DNA of 64,000 nucleotides from Bradyrhizobium tropiciagri (GTDB taxonomy: Bacteria > Pseudomonadota > Alphaproteobacteria > Rhizobiales > Xanthobacteraceae), in NCBI RefSeq assembly GCF_001189845.1, contig NZ_LFLZ01000040.1, positions 1 to 64,000 of the forward strand, written 5' to 3'. The notes beneath the pieces were generated by a model. That model worked only from the letters and a program-made list of their open reading frames with translations, did not search any database and was not told the origin of the DNA. Position numbers and translations under genes: made by a program. Positions 16,856 to 25,716 of this stretch are shown here, in pieces; position 1 is the stretch's first letter; each line of letters begins with the position of its first letter.

Positions 16856-18073
16856 TCAGGTGAAGGCGACCTCGATCCGGTTGTCGGCCTTGGCGGTGAT
16901 CTTGCAGGCGCGCGACAGCGCGTCGGCGGCGATCGTGAGCTTGAACTGATCGGGAATCCCCGAGGTGGACAGCACCTCGATCGTCGCGGTGTCGCGCGAC
17001 AGGCCGCGCACCGTGCAGTCGATCGTGGAATGGCCGGCGTTGAAGCTGATCGTGCCGGCCTTGAACACGCGCCGCGCGGTCGGCGCAATCGACGGCGCCC
17101 GGTCGACCCAGGCCAGCGCCTGATTGCGGCCGGCCTGCTTGGCGCCATACATCGCAAGGTCGGCGTTGCGCAGCACGTCGTCGAAGCAATTGCCCGGCGA
17201 GAGCACGGCGCCGCCGAGGCTGCAGGTCACGCTGACCGTGCCGGCCGGCGTCTCGATCCGTGTCGCCGCAACGGCAGCGCGCACCTTCTCGAGCACGCCC
17301 ATCGCCTGGTCGAGCTTGGTGTGCGGCAGCAGGATGCCGAACTCTTCGCCGCCGAGCCGGCCGATCAAATCGGAGCCGCGCAGCGCGCCGCGCGCGGCCT
17401 CCGCCACTGCCGCCAGCACCATGTCGCCGACCGCATGGCCGTAGGTGTCGTTGACCTGTTTGAAGTGATCGACATCGAGCACCGCGCAGGAGAGCGGGCT
17501 GATATGGCGTGTCGCCAGCGCGGTCAGCCGTTCGCCTTCACCGCGGAAGGCACGCCGCGAGGAGCAACCGGTGAGGGCGTCCTGCATGGACAGGTTCCGC
17601 AGCTTCAATTCGTCGACCGCGATCTCGGCGAGATCGACCAGCATGCTGGTCGCCTCGGCGCCAAAATCATCGCGAGGGCGCGTGTCGATAGCGCACAGGC
17701 TTCCGATCACGACGCCGGACAGCTTGAGCTGTGCGCCGGCATAGAAGCGGACGAACGGTGCCCCGCGGACGAACATGTTGTCCGCGAAGCGGGCGTCGCG
17801 CAGCATGTCGGTAACGACCAGCGGCTCGTCCAGCGTGATGGTCACATTGCACGGCGCCGGCCGCCGGTCGGTTTCGCGCAGGTCAAGCCCGTCGGAGGCC
17901 TTGAACCATTGCCGGTGGCCGTCGATGAAGGTCAGCGTCGACATCGGCACGCGGAACATCTTGCGGCAAAGCGAGGTTAGCCGGTCAAACGCCTGTTCGC
18001 GCGGCGTATCGAGAATGTCGAGTTCCGCAAGCGTATCGAGGCGACGGGCCTCGCGATCATGCGCAGTGTGCAT
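16856..18073 (-). CDS. Diguanylate cyclase, GAF-GGDEF-PilZ-like, 405 aa
   Basis: Makes c-di-GMP from two GTP. Residues about 5-155 are a GAF sensor domain of the type that begins RLDTLAELDILDTPREQAFD. The GGDEF domain is about 160-320 with an intact GGEEF at 241-245 and an RGSD inhibitory I-site at 232-235, five residues upstream. The C-terminal about 75 residues (TIDCTVRGLSRDTATIEVLS) look like a PilZ domain with a weakened c-di-GMP-binding signature. The start at 18073 follows GGAGG; an in-frame upstream Met would add 37 unlikely residues. Product inhibition through the I-site is expected. It has no membrane segment. Confidence 0.92.
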   Translation of the reverse strand: MHTAHDREARRLDTLAELDILDTPREQAFDRLTSLCRKMFRVPMSTLTFIDGHRQWFKASDGLDLRETDRRPAPCNVTITLDEPLVVTDMLRDARFADNMFVRGAPFVRFYAGAQLKLSGVVIGSLCAIDTRPRDDFGAEATSMLVDLAEIAVDELKLRNLSMQDALTGCSSRRAFRGEGERLTALATRHISPLSCAVLDVDHFKQVNDTYGHAVGDMVLAAVAEAARGALRGSDLIGRLGGEEFGILLPHTKLDQAMGVLEKVRAAVAATRIETPAGTVSVTCSLGGAVLSPGNCFDDVLRNADLAMYGAKQAGRNQALAWVDRAPSIAPTARRVFKAGTISFNAGHSTIDCTVRGLSRDTATIEVLSTSGIPDQFKLTIAADALSRACKITAKADNRIEVAFT

Positions 18074-18189
18074 CGGGCTACCTCCGGCGGCGGCACCCTC
18101 GCCGAAAGGCGTTAATGCTGCGTTGACGCACTCGGCGGCGTTTGCCGTCGGCAGTTTCATCGCTCTTAGGCGGCGGTGGTGCAAAACAC

Positions 18190-18468
18190 ATGATGCGCAA
18201 ACATGCTGCGACGGTGCTGACCGGAATCTTTTGCAGCCTGGTGACGTATTTCAGCGCCGCACGGCTCTACCAATGGGCCGAAACCGGACAGCTGGCGGTG
18301 CTGTCGCGGAAGACGCACGACCAACCCGAGTTTATTTCCTATGCCGACGATCGGCTCGGCTTCGTGCTGCTGTTCGCGCTCTATCTGTTTTTCCTCAAGA
18401 ACGGACTGCACGGCATGCTGGTGACGTGCCGCGACGTCTGGGTGCGTGGTCGGGGTTGGGAACCGTGA
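18190..18468 (+). CDS. Small two-TM membrane protein, 92 aa
   Basis: Begins MMRKHAATVLTGIFCSLVTY; the second Met at 18193 is equally possible. Two hydrophobic helices (about 8-25 and 60-78, RLGFVLLFALYLFFLKNGL) flank a polar loop. The stop overlaps the next start by four bases (GTGA at 18465-18468), so the two are translationally coupled. No known family. Confidence 0.6.
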   Translation: MMRKHAATVLTGIFCSLVTYFSAARLYQWAETGQLAVLSRKTHDQPEFISYADDRLGFVLLFALYLFFLKNGLHGMLVTCRDVWVRGRGWEP

Positions 18469-18641
18469 ACGACCTGATCCTTGATGTGCTCCAAGCTCTG
18501 GTCGAAACCATCTTCACAAGGACCGGTCGCGGGCTGTGGGGCCTCGTCGGCCTGCGGCCGTACAACATCGTGTCGATCATCAGCGGAATGTTATTTTGGG
18601 GCGCTGTCTTCCTGTTCGTCTACAGCAAGACTCACGGATAG
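18465..18641 (+). CDS. Small membrane protein, 58 aa, overlapping the previous gene
   Basis: A GTG-started frame (MNDLILDVLQALVETIFTRT) overlaps the preceding stop in GTGA. An amphipathic N-terminal helix is followed by one TM segment (IVSIISGMLFWGAVFLFVYS) and a short basic tail. Size, coupling and the shared membrane character suggest a two-protein unit with the gene at 18190. Function unknown. Confidence 0.6.
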   Translation: MNDLILDVLQALVETIFTRTGRGLWGLVGLRPYNIVSIISGMLFWGAVFLFVYSKTHG

Positions 18642-18677
18642 CTCGCCGCGGCCTGAGCAGCAGAATCGGAGGTCTGA

Positions 18678-19340
18678 GTGACAAGGAAAGCGTTTCGTCA
18701 GAGCCTTGGGTCGCGCACCATCTTCACGCTGTTCGCATGCCTTCTGGCGGGCAACGTGACGATCGTGTCGGCTGCGCGCGGCGATGAAAGTTCAAGCGCT
18801 GACGCGCGCCGCGAGGCGCTTCGAGAGTGGGCCAACCTTGCCAATGGGCGTACGGATTTTGAGATCTCCGATCCGGCCATGGTGCCAAGACCGCTTGCGC
18901 TTGCGGCCGAACAATCTGGCTGCAAGTACAAGGATGACATCGAAAAGCTACCGGTTCGCTTCATGAAAGTGGCCGGCCGCCGTCTCGTGCTGATGTTCTG
19001 TCGCTTTACCGTGACGGGATCGCATCAAGCGTTCGATCTTTCCGACGTCAGCAGACCAAAACCACTGGAGTTCCCCTACATCGCGGAGCAGGGGTTCGGC
19101 ACGACGGACACCCCGGGTTTCATCACGTGGAAGGATGACGCAGGCTTGTTGCAGGCCGAAACCTCATCGGACGAATGTCCCAGCTCACATCTGCGGCACG
19201 TCTATCGGCTGGGCGTGACCAATCGCGAAAGCCTTATCGTGGTTCGCGTCGAGGTCAGCGCGCCTGCGTGTGGCACGGGTCGGGAATGGACCACGATCTG
19301 GGAGGCGAAACCGTGGCCTGTGCCGGCGGGGGCTCGCTGA
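18678..19340 (+). CDS. Secreted hypothetical protein, 220 aa
   Basis: GTG start with a nearby purine-rich GGAGG. Residues about 1-35 form a signal peptide (RTIFTLFACLLAGNVTIVSA, cleaved after SAARG). The mature protein has four Cys (SGCKYKD, LMFCRF, DECPS, PACGTG), probably disulfide-linked in the periplasm, and a beta-rich pattern around VAGRRLVLMFCRFTVTGSH. No catalytic motif is recognised. It stands alone on the + strand ahead of glmS. Confidence 0.75.
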   Translation: MTRKAFRQSLGSRTIFTLFACLLAGNVTIVSAARGDESSSADARREALREWANLANGRTDFEISDPAMVPRPLALAAEQSGCKYKDDIEKLPVRFMKVAGRRLVLMFCRFTVTGSHQAFDLSDVSRPKPLEFPYIAEQGFGTTDTPGFITWKDDAGLLQAETSSDECPSSHLRHVYRLGVTNRESLIVVRVEVSAPACGTGREWTTIWEAKPWPVPAGAR

Positions 19341-19515
19341 CGCACTCTTGCCAAATTGGTTAGCCCCGATTAACCAGCCTTTCGCATCAACCTTGCCGTT
19401 TAAGACTGTCGCAATCGGCAATAATTATTGAGTATCTTGCGGCCGGCGATTCCCGTTAAGGGACCGTGTCGCCGCTTTGGCAAATTTTCGGCGATTTTTG
19501 GGGACATTGAACCGC

Positions 19516-21342
19516 ATGTGCGGCATCGTCGGCATTCTTGGACGCGCTCCGGTCGCGGAGCAACTGGTGGATTCGCTCAAGCGGCTCGAATATCGCGGCT
19601 ATGATTCCGCAGGGGTCGCTACGCTCGAGAACGGCGTGGTGGCGCGGCGTCGCGCCGAGGGCAAGCTGAGGAATCTCGAGGCCCGGCTGGAGGCCAAGCC
19701 GCTCGGCGGCCACACCGGCATCGGCCACACCCGCTGGGCCACGCACGGCCGGCCGACCGAGAACAACGCGCATCCGCACTCAACGGAACGCGTCGCCGTG
19801 GTGCATAACGGCATCATCGAGAATTTCCGCGAGCTGCGCGAGCACCTCGAAGCCAAGGGTGCGGCGTTCTCGACCGAGACCGACACCGAGGTCGTGGTGC
19901 ATCTGGTCGACAATCTGCTCAAGGGCGGTGTCAAGCCGGTCGAGGCGGTGAGGGCGGTGCTATCGGAACTGCGCGGCGCGTTCGCACTCGGCTTCATCTT
20001 CGCCGGCGAGGACGATCTGATGATCGGCGCCCGCAACGGCCCGCCGCTTGCGGTCGGCCATGGCGACGGTGAGATGTATCTCGGCTCCGACGCGATCGCG
20101 CTCGGACCGTTCACCGACACGATCAGCTATCTCGAGGACGGCGACTGGGTGGTGCTGAACCGCAAGGGCGCCACCATCTTCGACAAGGACAACGCCATCG
20201 TCCATCGCGAGGCGATCAAGCACACGACGGCGACCGCGCTGGTCGACAAGGCGAATTATCGCCACTTCATGGCGAAGGAGATCCACGAGCAGCCGGAAGT
20301 GGTCGGGCACACGCTCGCCTGCTACGTCGACCTGGCGGCCGAGCGCGTCACCATGCCGGTCAAGCTGCCGTTCGACTTCAACGCCATCCAGCGCGTTTCG
20401 ATCACCGCCTGCGGCACCGCGAGCTATGCCGGCTTCGTCGCCAAATACTGGATCGAGCGGCTGGCACGGTTGCCGGTCGAGCTCGATGTCGCCTCCGAGT
20501 TCCGCTACCGCGAAGCGCCGCTGCGCAAGGGCGACCTTGCGATCTTCATCTCGCAGTCGGGCGAGACCGCCGACACGCTGGCGGCGCTGCGCTACGCCAA
20601 GGCACAGGGCGCGCACACGCTGTCGGTCGTCAACGTGCCGACCTCGACGATCGCGCGCGAGAGCGAGACGGTGTTGCAAACGCTTGCCGGTCCCGAGATC
20701 GGCGTCGCTTCGACCAAGGCGTTCACTTGCCAGCTGATGGTGCTGGCCTCGCTCGCGGTTGCCGCCGGCAAGGCACGCGGCGAGCTGTCCGATGCCGACG
20801 AGGCCAGGCTGGTGCACAGCCTGGTCGAGATTCCGCGGCTGATGTCGGAAGCGCTGACCACCGAGCCGCAGATCGAGAAGCTGGCGCGCGAGATCTCGAA
20901 GTCGCGCGACGTGCTCTATCTCGGCCGCGGCACCAGCTATCCGCTGGCGCTGGAAGGCGCGCTGAAGCTGAAGGAGATCTCCTACATCCATGCCGAGGGC
21001 TACGCCGCTGGCGAGCTCAAGCACGGGCCGATCGCGCTGATCGACGAGCACATGCCGGTCGTGGTGATCGCGCCCTATGACAAGGTGTTCGAGAAGACCG
21101 TCTCCAACATGCAGGAGGTCGCCGCCCGCGGCGGCAAGATCATCCTGATGACCGACGCCAAGGGCGCCGCGGAGGCGACCATCCAGTCGCTGGTGACGAT
21201 CGTGATGCCGGACATGGGGGCGACCTTCGCGCCGATGGTCTATGCCGTTCCGGTGCAGCTGCTCGCCTATCATACCGCCGTGGTGATGGGCACCGACGTC
21301 GATCAGCCCCGGAATCTGGCCAAATCGGTCACGGTCGAATAG
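19516..21342 (+). CDS. glmS: Glutamine--fructose-6-phosphate aminotransferase GlmS, 608 aa
   Basis: Makes glucosamine-6-P from fructose-6-P and glutamine, the entry step to UDP-GlcNAc. The start at 19516 places the catalytic Cys2 (MCGIVGILG) at the N-terminus, as required for the Ntn glutaminase. The glutaminase domain (1-220) has GHTRWATHG and HNGIIENF. Two SIS isomerase domains follow (about 280-420 and 455-600), with CGTASYAGF, SQSGETADTLAALR and the C-terminal DVDQPRNLAKSVTVE. Full length, same strand as glmU. No glmS ribozyme is seen upstream, as expected for this group. Confidence 0.98.
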   Translation: MCGIVGILGRAPVAEQLVDSLKRLEYRGYDSAGVATLENGVVARRRAEGKLRNLEARLEAKPLGGHTGIGHTRWATHGRPTENNAHPHSTERVAVVHNGIIENFRELREHLEAKGAAFSTETDTEVVVHLVDNLLKGGVKPVEAVRAVLSELRGAFALGFIFAGEDDLMIGARNGPPLAVGHGDGEMYLGSDAIALGPFTDTISYLEDGDWVVLNRKGATIFDKDNAIVHREAIKHTTATALVDKANYRHFMAKEIHEQPEVVGHTLACYVDLAAERVTMPVKLPFDFNAIQRVSITACGTASYAGFVAKYWIERLARLPVELDVASEFRYREAPLRKGDLAIFISQSGETADTLAALRYAKAQGAHTLSVVNVPTSTIARESETVLQTLAGPEIGVASTKAFTCQLMVLASLAVAAGKARGELSDADEARLVHSLVEIPRLMSEALTTEPQIEKLAREISKSRDVLYLGRGTSYPLALEGALKLKEISYIHAEGYAAGELKHGPIALIDEHMPVVVIAPYDKVFEKTVSNMQEVAARGGKIILMTDAKGAAEATIQSLVTIVMPDMGATFAPMVYAVPVQLLAYHTAVVMGTDVDQPRNLAKSVTVE

Positions 21343-21437
21343 TCGCAAGCCGGGCCGTCACGCGGCTCTTCAAAAATGCGACAGAATGGCTTAGCTGGGT
21401 GGTGGACTACGGCCGCTTCGACGACCTTGGAACCGCA

Positions 21438-22211
21438 ATGACTTCCAACCAAGTGCCTCCCGTCACGGGTGATTTGCCCCCGGATGCCCCCCGCGGGCTG
21501 ATGGCGCGTTTCCGGAACTATTTCCTGACCGGCCTGGTGGTCGCCGGGCCGGTTGCGATCACCCTGTACCTGACCTGGTGGTTCGTGAACTGGGTCGACA
21601 ACCTGGTCCGACCGTTCGTGCCCACCGCCTACCGGCCGGAGACCTACCTGCCGTTCGGGCTGCCCGGTTCCGGCCTGATCGTCGCGGTCATCGCGCTCAC
21701 GCTGCTCGGCTTCCTCACTGCCAACCTGATCGGGCGCACGCTGGTCGATCTCGGCGAGCGGCTGCTCGGGCGGATCCCTGCGGTGCGCGCGATCTATCGC
21801 GGCCTGAAGCAGGTGTTCGAGACGCTGTTCTCAGGCAACGGCTCGAGCTTCCGCCGCGTCGGCCTGGTCGAGTTTCCCTCGCCCGGGATGTGGTCGATCG
21901 TGCTGATCTCGCAGGCGCCGAGCGCCGAGCTGGCCGCGAGCTTCCCGGGAGAGGAGGAGCATATCTCGGTGTTCCTGCCGTGCGCCCCGAACCCGACCAC
22001 CGGCTTCTTCTTCTACGTGCCGAAGAGCAAGATCATCGAGATCGAGATGAGCACCGAGGATGCCGCGACGCTGATCATGTCGGCCGGCGTGGTGCAGCCC
22101 GGCACCAACGACCAGAAGCGCGCCGCGGCGCTTGCCGGCATGGCCAATGCCGCGCGGATCGCCAACCAGGCCTCGTTGCAGCCGGCGGCGCCGGCCAAGG
22201 TCGAGGGCTGA
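21438..22211 (+). CDS. DUF502 membrane protein, 257 aa
   Basis: Family signature RNYFLTGLVVAGPVAITLYL with a first TM (about 25-50), then a second TM (about 85-105, LIVAVIALTLLGFLTANLIG) and the conserved RIPAVRAIYRGLKQVFETL segment. A soluble beta-rich C-terminal half follows. The ATG at 21438 is chosen over a GTG at 21399. The stop overlaps the next start (TGATG). The biochemical role of DUF502 proteins is not established. Confidence 0.9.
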   Translation: MTSNQVPPVTGDLPPDAPRGLMARFRNYFLTGLVVAGPVAITLYLTWWFVNWVDNLVRPFVPTAYRPETYLPFGLPGSGLIVAVIALTLLGFLTANLIGRTLVDLGERLLGRIPAVRAIYRGLKQVFETLFSGNGSSFRRVGLVEFPSPGMWSIVLISQAPSAELAASFPGEEEHISVFLPCAPNPTTGFFFYVPKSKIIEIEMSTEDAATLIMSAGVVQPGTNDQKRAAALAGMANAARIANQASLQPAAPAKVEG

Positions 22212-22612
22212 TGAGTTCCGGCGAGACGCGCGAGCCATCGGGCGAGGGCGCGCGGTTGCTCTCGCCCGACGAAGCCAGCCGCGAGCTGGAGCAAGGCGGC
22301 GTGACGCTGATCGATGTCGGCGAGCCCTGGCAGTTGCGCGAGCGCGGCACCATCGCGGGCGCGCGCAATATCAGCCACGAGGAGATCGCGGCCGTCGCGG
22401 CTTCAGATTCCGCACTCGGCGATCGCGCGCAGCCGATCATCCTGACCTGCGGCGGTGGCGGCAAGGCCAAGCGCGCCGGGCAGGCGTTGCGCGACATCGG
22501 CTTCGAGAATGTCTCAGTGATCCAGGGCGGTTGCCGCGGCTGGCAGGCCGCGGGACACGAGCTGGTGCGTGTTGCGGGGTCCGGCGACGAGACTGCCGGT
22601 AGCTCATCGTAA
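22211..22612 (+). CDS. Rhodanese-domain protein, 133 aa
   Basis: Single rhodanese-like domain: SRELEQGGVTLIDVGEPWQL at the start, then ERGTIAGARNISHEEI, an active-site Cys in IILTCGGGGKAKRAG, and VIQGGCRGWQAAGHEL. The active loop is CGGGGKA, Gly-rich and without the Arg common in sulfurtransferases, so persulfide chemistry is plausible but substrate is unknown. The start overlaps the DUF502 stop by one base, so the two are coupled. Confidence 0.88.
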   Translation: MSSGETREPSGEGARLLSPDEASRELEQGGVTLIDVGEPWQLRERGTIAGARNISHEEIAAVAASDSALGDRAQPIILTCGGGGKAKRAGQALRDIGFENVSVIQGGCRGWQAAGHELVRVAGSGDETAGSSS

Positions 22613-22620
22613 TCCTCTCC

Positions 22621-22708
22621 CCGTCATTGCGAGAAGCGAAGCGACGAAGCAATCCATCGTTCCGCATTTGCGGAGCCATGGATTGCTTCGCTGCGCTCGC
22701 AATGACGG
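22621..22708. repeat. Palindromic repeat, CGTCATTGCGAG family, copy 1
   Basis: An 88-bp imperfect palindrome that starts CCGTCATTGCGAGAAGCGAA and ends CTGCGCTCGCAATGACGG. The inner arms carry ACGAAGCAATCCAT and ATGGATTGCTTCG. The left arm is about six bases longer than the right, which gives the element a direction. It stands 25 bases past the GIY-YIG stop codon, with copy 2 on the other side of that gene in the same orientation. Confidence 0.9.
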
Positions 22709-22733
22709 TGGGGAGGGGCCGATGATCAAACTA

Positions 22734-23021
22734 TCAGATCAGCGTGTCGTAAAGGTCGTTCCAATCCGGGTTCAGCGCCTCGATGAGAGCGATCTTCTTT
22801 GCCCGGCTGCCGGACTTGATCTGCTTTTCCCGTGTGATCGCGTCGTACATCGTTTCGTGCAATTCGTACCACACCAGCAACTTGCAGCCGTACTTCGCCG
22901 AGAAGCCCTTCACCAAGCCCTCGCGATGTTCAAACGAACGCTTCGGCGGATTGGCGGTAACGCCCGTGTAAATGGTGCCGTGACGCTTGTTGGCAACAAT
23001 GTAAACGCACGGTTGCTTCAC
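22734..23021 (-). CDS. GIY-YIG nuclease-family protein, 95 aa
   Basis: Single GIY-YIG domain. CVYIVANKRHGTIYTGVTAN is the family core (VYI...IYTG), followed by the conserved Arg in NPPKRSFEHREG and the Glu in TREKQIKSGSRAKKIALIE. Length is typical of small stand-alone members of the UPF0213/YhbQ type. The start is GTG at 23021 behind a GGGGAG Shine-Dalgarno. The gene is bracketed by two same-orientation palindromic repeats at nearly equal distance (25 and 27 bases). Nuclease activity is expected but unproven for this branch. Confidence 0.92.
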   Translation of the reverse strand: MKQPCVYIVANKRHGTIYTGVTANPPKRSFEHREGLVKGFSAKYGCKLLVWYELHETMYDAITREKQIKSGSRAKKIALIEALNPDWNDLYDTLI

Positions 23022-23048
23022 AGCGTTCTCCCCAGCTGTACCCTATAC

Positions 23049-23133
23049 CGTCATTGCGAGGAGCGATAGCGACGAAGCAATCCATCTGTCCCCGGGTTGA
23101 ACCATGGATTGCTTCGCTGCGCTCGCAATGACG
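23049..23133. repeat. Palindromic repeat, CGTCATTGCGAG family, copy 2
   Basis: An 85-bp imperfect palindrome with the same arms as copy 1 (CGTCATTGCGAGGAGCGA to GCGCTCGCAATGACG) and a diverged loop. It lies 27 bases upstream of the GIY-YIG start codon, so it probably overlaps that gene's promoter region. Confidence 0.9.
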
Positions 23134-23174
23134 ATGAGGAAGCAGCTCGCCGCTGCAACGAAGGGCGAAACCAG

Positions 23175-25283
23175 CTATCCCGCGCCGATCAGCGGCACGG
23201 CTTCGTCGCGTTCGTAGAGGTAGAGTAGGACGCGCAGTGCTTCGCCGCGCTCGCCTTTCAGCTTCGGATTGTCCTTCATGATCCGCAGCGCCTCGTCGCG
23301 GGCCTGCGTGATGAGCTGGCCGTGCACCTCGGAGCGGGCGATGCGGTAGCCGGGCAGGCCGCTCTGGCGGATGCCGAGCACGTCGCCTTCGCCGCGCAGC
23401 TTCAGGTCTTCCTCGGCGATCCGGAAGCCGTCCGTGGTCTCGCGGATCACCTTGAGCCGCGCCTTAGACATCTCGCCGAGCGGCTCCCTGTAGAGCAACA
23501 GGCAGGTCGAAGCCTCCGAGCCGCGGCCGATGCGGCCGCGCAATTGATGCAGTTGCGCGAGGCCAAAGCGTTCGGCGTTCTCGATCACCATAATGGTCGC
23601 CGCCGGCACGTCGACGCCGACCTCGACGACGGTCGTTGCGACCAGGAGCCCGATCTCGTGCGCGGCGAACTGCGCCATCACGCGATCCTTCTCGGCACCC
23701 TTCATCTGACCGTGCACGAGGCCGACGCGATCGCCGAACCGCTGCTGCAAGCTCTCGAAACGCTCGGTGGCGTTGGTGAGGTGCTCGGTGCCTTCGGCTT
23801 CGGATTCATCGACCAGTGGGCAGATCCAGTACACCAGCTTGCCGGCGCCGAGCGCGCGGCCGACGCCGTCCATGACGTCCTCGATGCGGCTCATCGGCAC
23901 CGCGCGGGTGTCGATCGGCTGGCGGCCGGCGGGTTTTTCGCGCAACTCGGAGACGTCCATGTCGCCAAAGTAAGTCAGCACCAGCGTGCGCGGGATTGGC
24001 GTGGCGCTCAGCACTAGCACGTCGACGGCCTCGCCCTTGGAGGTCAGCGCGAGGCGCTCGCGCACGCCGAAGCGGTGCTGCTCGTCGACCACGGCGAGCG
24101 CCAGCGCCTTGTAGATCACGTCGTCCTGGATCAGCGCATGCGTGCCGACCAAAAGGTCGATCTCGCCGGCCTCGAGCTGTGCCAGCAGTTCGCGGCGCTC
24201 CTTGCCCTTCTCGCGGCCGGTGAGGATCGCAACGCGCATGCCGGCGCTCTCGGCGAGCGGCGCGATGGTCTTGATGTGCTGGCGCGCCAGGATTTCGGTC
24301 GGCGCCATCAGCGCGGCCTGCTTGCCGGCCTCGGCGACGGCGGCCGCCGCCAGCAGCGCCACCACGGTTTTGCCGGAGCCGACATCGCCCTGCACGAGGC
24401 GCAGCATGCGTACGGGTTGTTGCAGGTCCGCGATGATTGCCGCGACGGCCTTCTGCTGCGATTTGGTCAGCGCATAGGGCAGCGCATCGATGATCCGGTT
24501 GCGCAGATGGCCGTCGCCGGCATTGCGGACGCCGGCGGGACGGCGCAGCGTGGCGCGGACCAGCGCAAGCGCGAGCTGGCCCGCGAGCAATTCGTCGAAC
24601 GCAAGCCGCGACCAGAACGGTCCATCGGGCAGGATGTCGGTCAGCTCGACCGGAACGTGGACGCGGGTCAGCGCCTCCCGGATCGGCGGGAAGTTGCAGC
24701 GGCGCAGCACCTCGGGGCTGATCCACTCCGGCAGATCCGGCAGCTTGGTCAGCGCCTGGGCGATGGCGCGGCGGAGCGAGCCGATCGCCAGCCCCTCGGT
24801 CAGCGGATAGACTGGGTCGATGCCGGAGAGCTTGGCAAAGCCGGCCTCGTCGACGACGCGGTCGGGATGCACGATCTGCGAGATGCCGTCATACATCGCC
24901 AGCGTACCGGAGACGTAGCGCTTCTCGCCGACTGGCAGCAGCTTCTCGACATAGCCGGGCTGGGCGCGGAAGAAGGTCAGCACCACGTCGCCGGTGTCGT
25001 CGCTGGCATAGACGAGGTAGGGCGCGCGCGAATTGCGCGGCGGCGGCGGGCGATGACGGTCGACGGTGACCTCCAGTGTCACCATGGTTCCGACCGCGGC
25101 ATCGCGAATCTTCGGCCGCGCGCGGCGATCGATCACGCTCGCCGGCAAATGCAGCAGCAGATCGACGAGCCGCGGCGTCTCGCTGCGGTCGAGCAGGTAG
25201 CGCAACAGCTTGTCCTGCTTCGGGCCGACGCCCGAAAGCGTCGTGACCTGGGCAAACAGCGGATTGAGCAGGGCTGGGCGCAT
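23175..25283 (-). CDS. recG: ATP-dependent DNA helicase RecG, 702 aa
   Basis: Branch-migration helicase that regresses stalled forks. The N-terminal wedge domain contains TLSGVGPKQDKLLRYLLDRS and an OB fold. The SF2 helicase core has Walker A GDVGSGKTVVALLAAAA, the DEQH-type box VVDEQHRFGV, SATPIPRTL, and VGVDVPAATIMVIENAERFG with LHQLRGRIGRG. The start at 25283 gives the normal RecG N-terminus; in-frame codons further upstream are antisense of sdhE. Divergent from sdhE-mfd across about 140 bases. Confidence 0.97.
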   Translation of the reverse strand: MRPALLNPLFAQVTTLSGVGPKQDKLLRYLLDRSETPRLVDLLLHLPASVIDRRARPKIRDAAVGTMVTLEVTVDRHRPPPPRNSRAPYLVYASDDTGDVVLTFFRAQPGYVEKLLPVGEKRYVSGTLAMYDGISQIVHPDRVVDEAGFAKLSGIDPVYPLTEGLAIGSLRRAIAQALTKLPDLPEWISPEVLRRCNFPPIREALTRVHVPVELTDILPDGPFWSRLAFDELLAGQLALALVRATLRRPAGVRNAGDGHLRNRIIDALPYALTKSQQKAVAAIIADLQQPVRMLRLVQGDVGSGKTVVALLAAAAVAEAGKQAALMAPTEILARQHIKTIAPLAESAGMRVAILTGREKGKERRELLAQLEAGEIDLLVGTHALIQDDVIYKALALAVVDEQHRFGVRERLALTSKGEAVDVLVLSATPIPRTLVLTYFGDMDVSELREKPAGRQPIDTRAVPMSRIEDVMDGVGRALGAGKLVYWICPLVDESEAEGTEHLTNATERFESLQQRFGDRVGLVHGQMKGAEKDRVMAQFAAHEIGLLVATTVVEVGVDVPAATIMVIENAERFGLAQLHQLRGRIGRGSEASTCLLLYREPLGEMSKARLKVIRETTDGFRIAEEDLKLRGEGDVLGIRQSGLPGYRIARSEVHGQLITQARDEALRIMKDNPKLKGERGEALRVLLYLYERDEAVPLIGAG

Positions 25284-25425
25284 CGGTGCCTTTACACACG
25301 ACTCACGGCATGCGCGCAAGGAAACCCCAAAAGGCGGCGAATGAGGGCTGACATCGGCCTCCGCCATCGCTATATCAAGCCCGCCCGGCACGTCCGGGCT
25401 TTTGGCGTTTGATGGATTTTGGGAC

Positions 25426-25716
25426 ATGACGGGATCGACACGATCGAGCAGTGGGCTCGATGACCGCCGCAAGCGGCTTTTGTTTCGCTGCTGGCATCGC
25501 GGCACCCGGGAGATGGACCTGATCCTCGGCCGCTTTGCCGATGCAGAGATCGCTGATCTCACCGATCAGGAGCTCGGCGAGCTCGAGCATTTGATCGAAG
25601 TGCCGGATCCCGACCTCTATGCCGCGCTGACCGGCGACAAGGTTTTGGCTGCCGAGCATCAGACCGCGCTGTTTGCCCGCATCAAGGCGTTCCGGGTCGC
25701 GGATCCCAGCGCATGA
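25426..25716 (+). CDS. sdhE: FAD assembly factor SdhE, 96 aa
   Basis: Promotes covalent FAD attachment to succinate dehydrogenase. The diagnostic RGxxE motif is present in CWHRGTREMDLILGRFAD, and the small all-helical fold length fits. The start is ATG 25426 (MTGSTRSSSGLDDRRKRLLF). The stop overlaps the mfd start by four bases (ATGA at 25713-25716), so the two genes are translationally coupled, a common alphaproteobacterial arrangement. Confidence 0.93.
   Translation: MTGSTRSSSGLDDRRKRLLFRCWHRGTREMDLILGRFADAEIADLTDQELGELEHLIEVPDPDLYAALTGDKVLAAEHQTALFARIKAFRVADPSA

Noticed and set aside
19341..19515. A possible glmS ribozyme or riboswitch upstream of glmS
   Set aside because: The gap is short, A/T-rich in part and shows no conserved ribozyme core. 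glmS ribozymes are not expected in this group.
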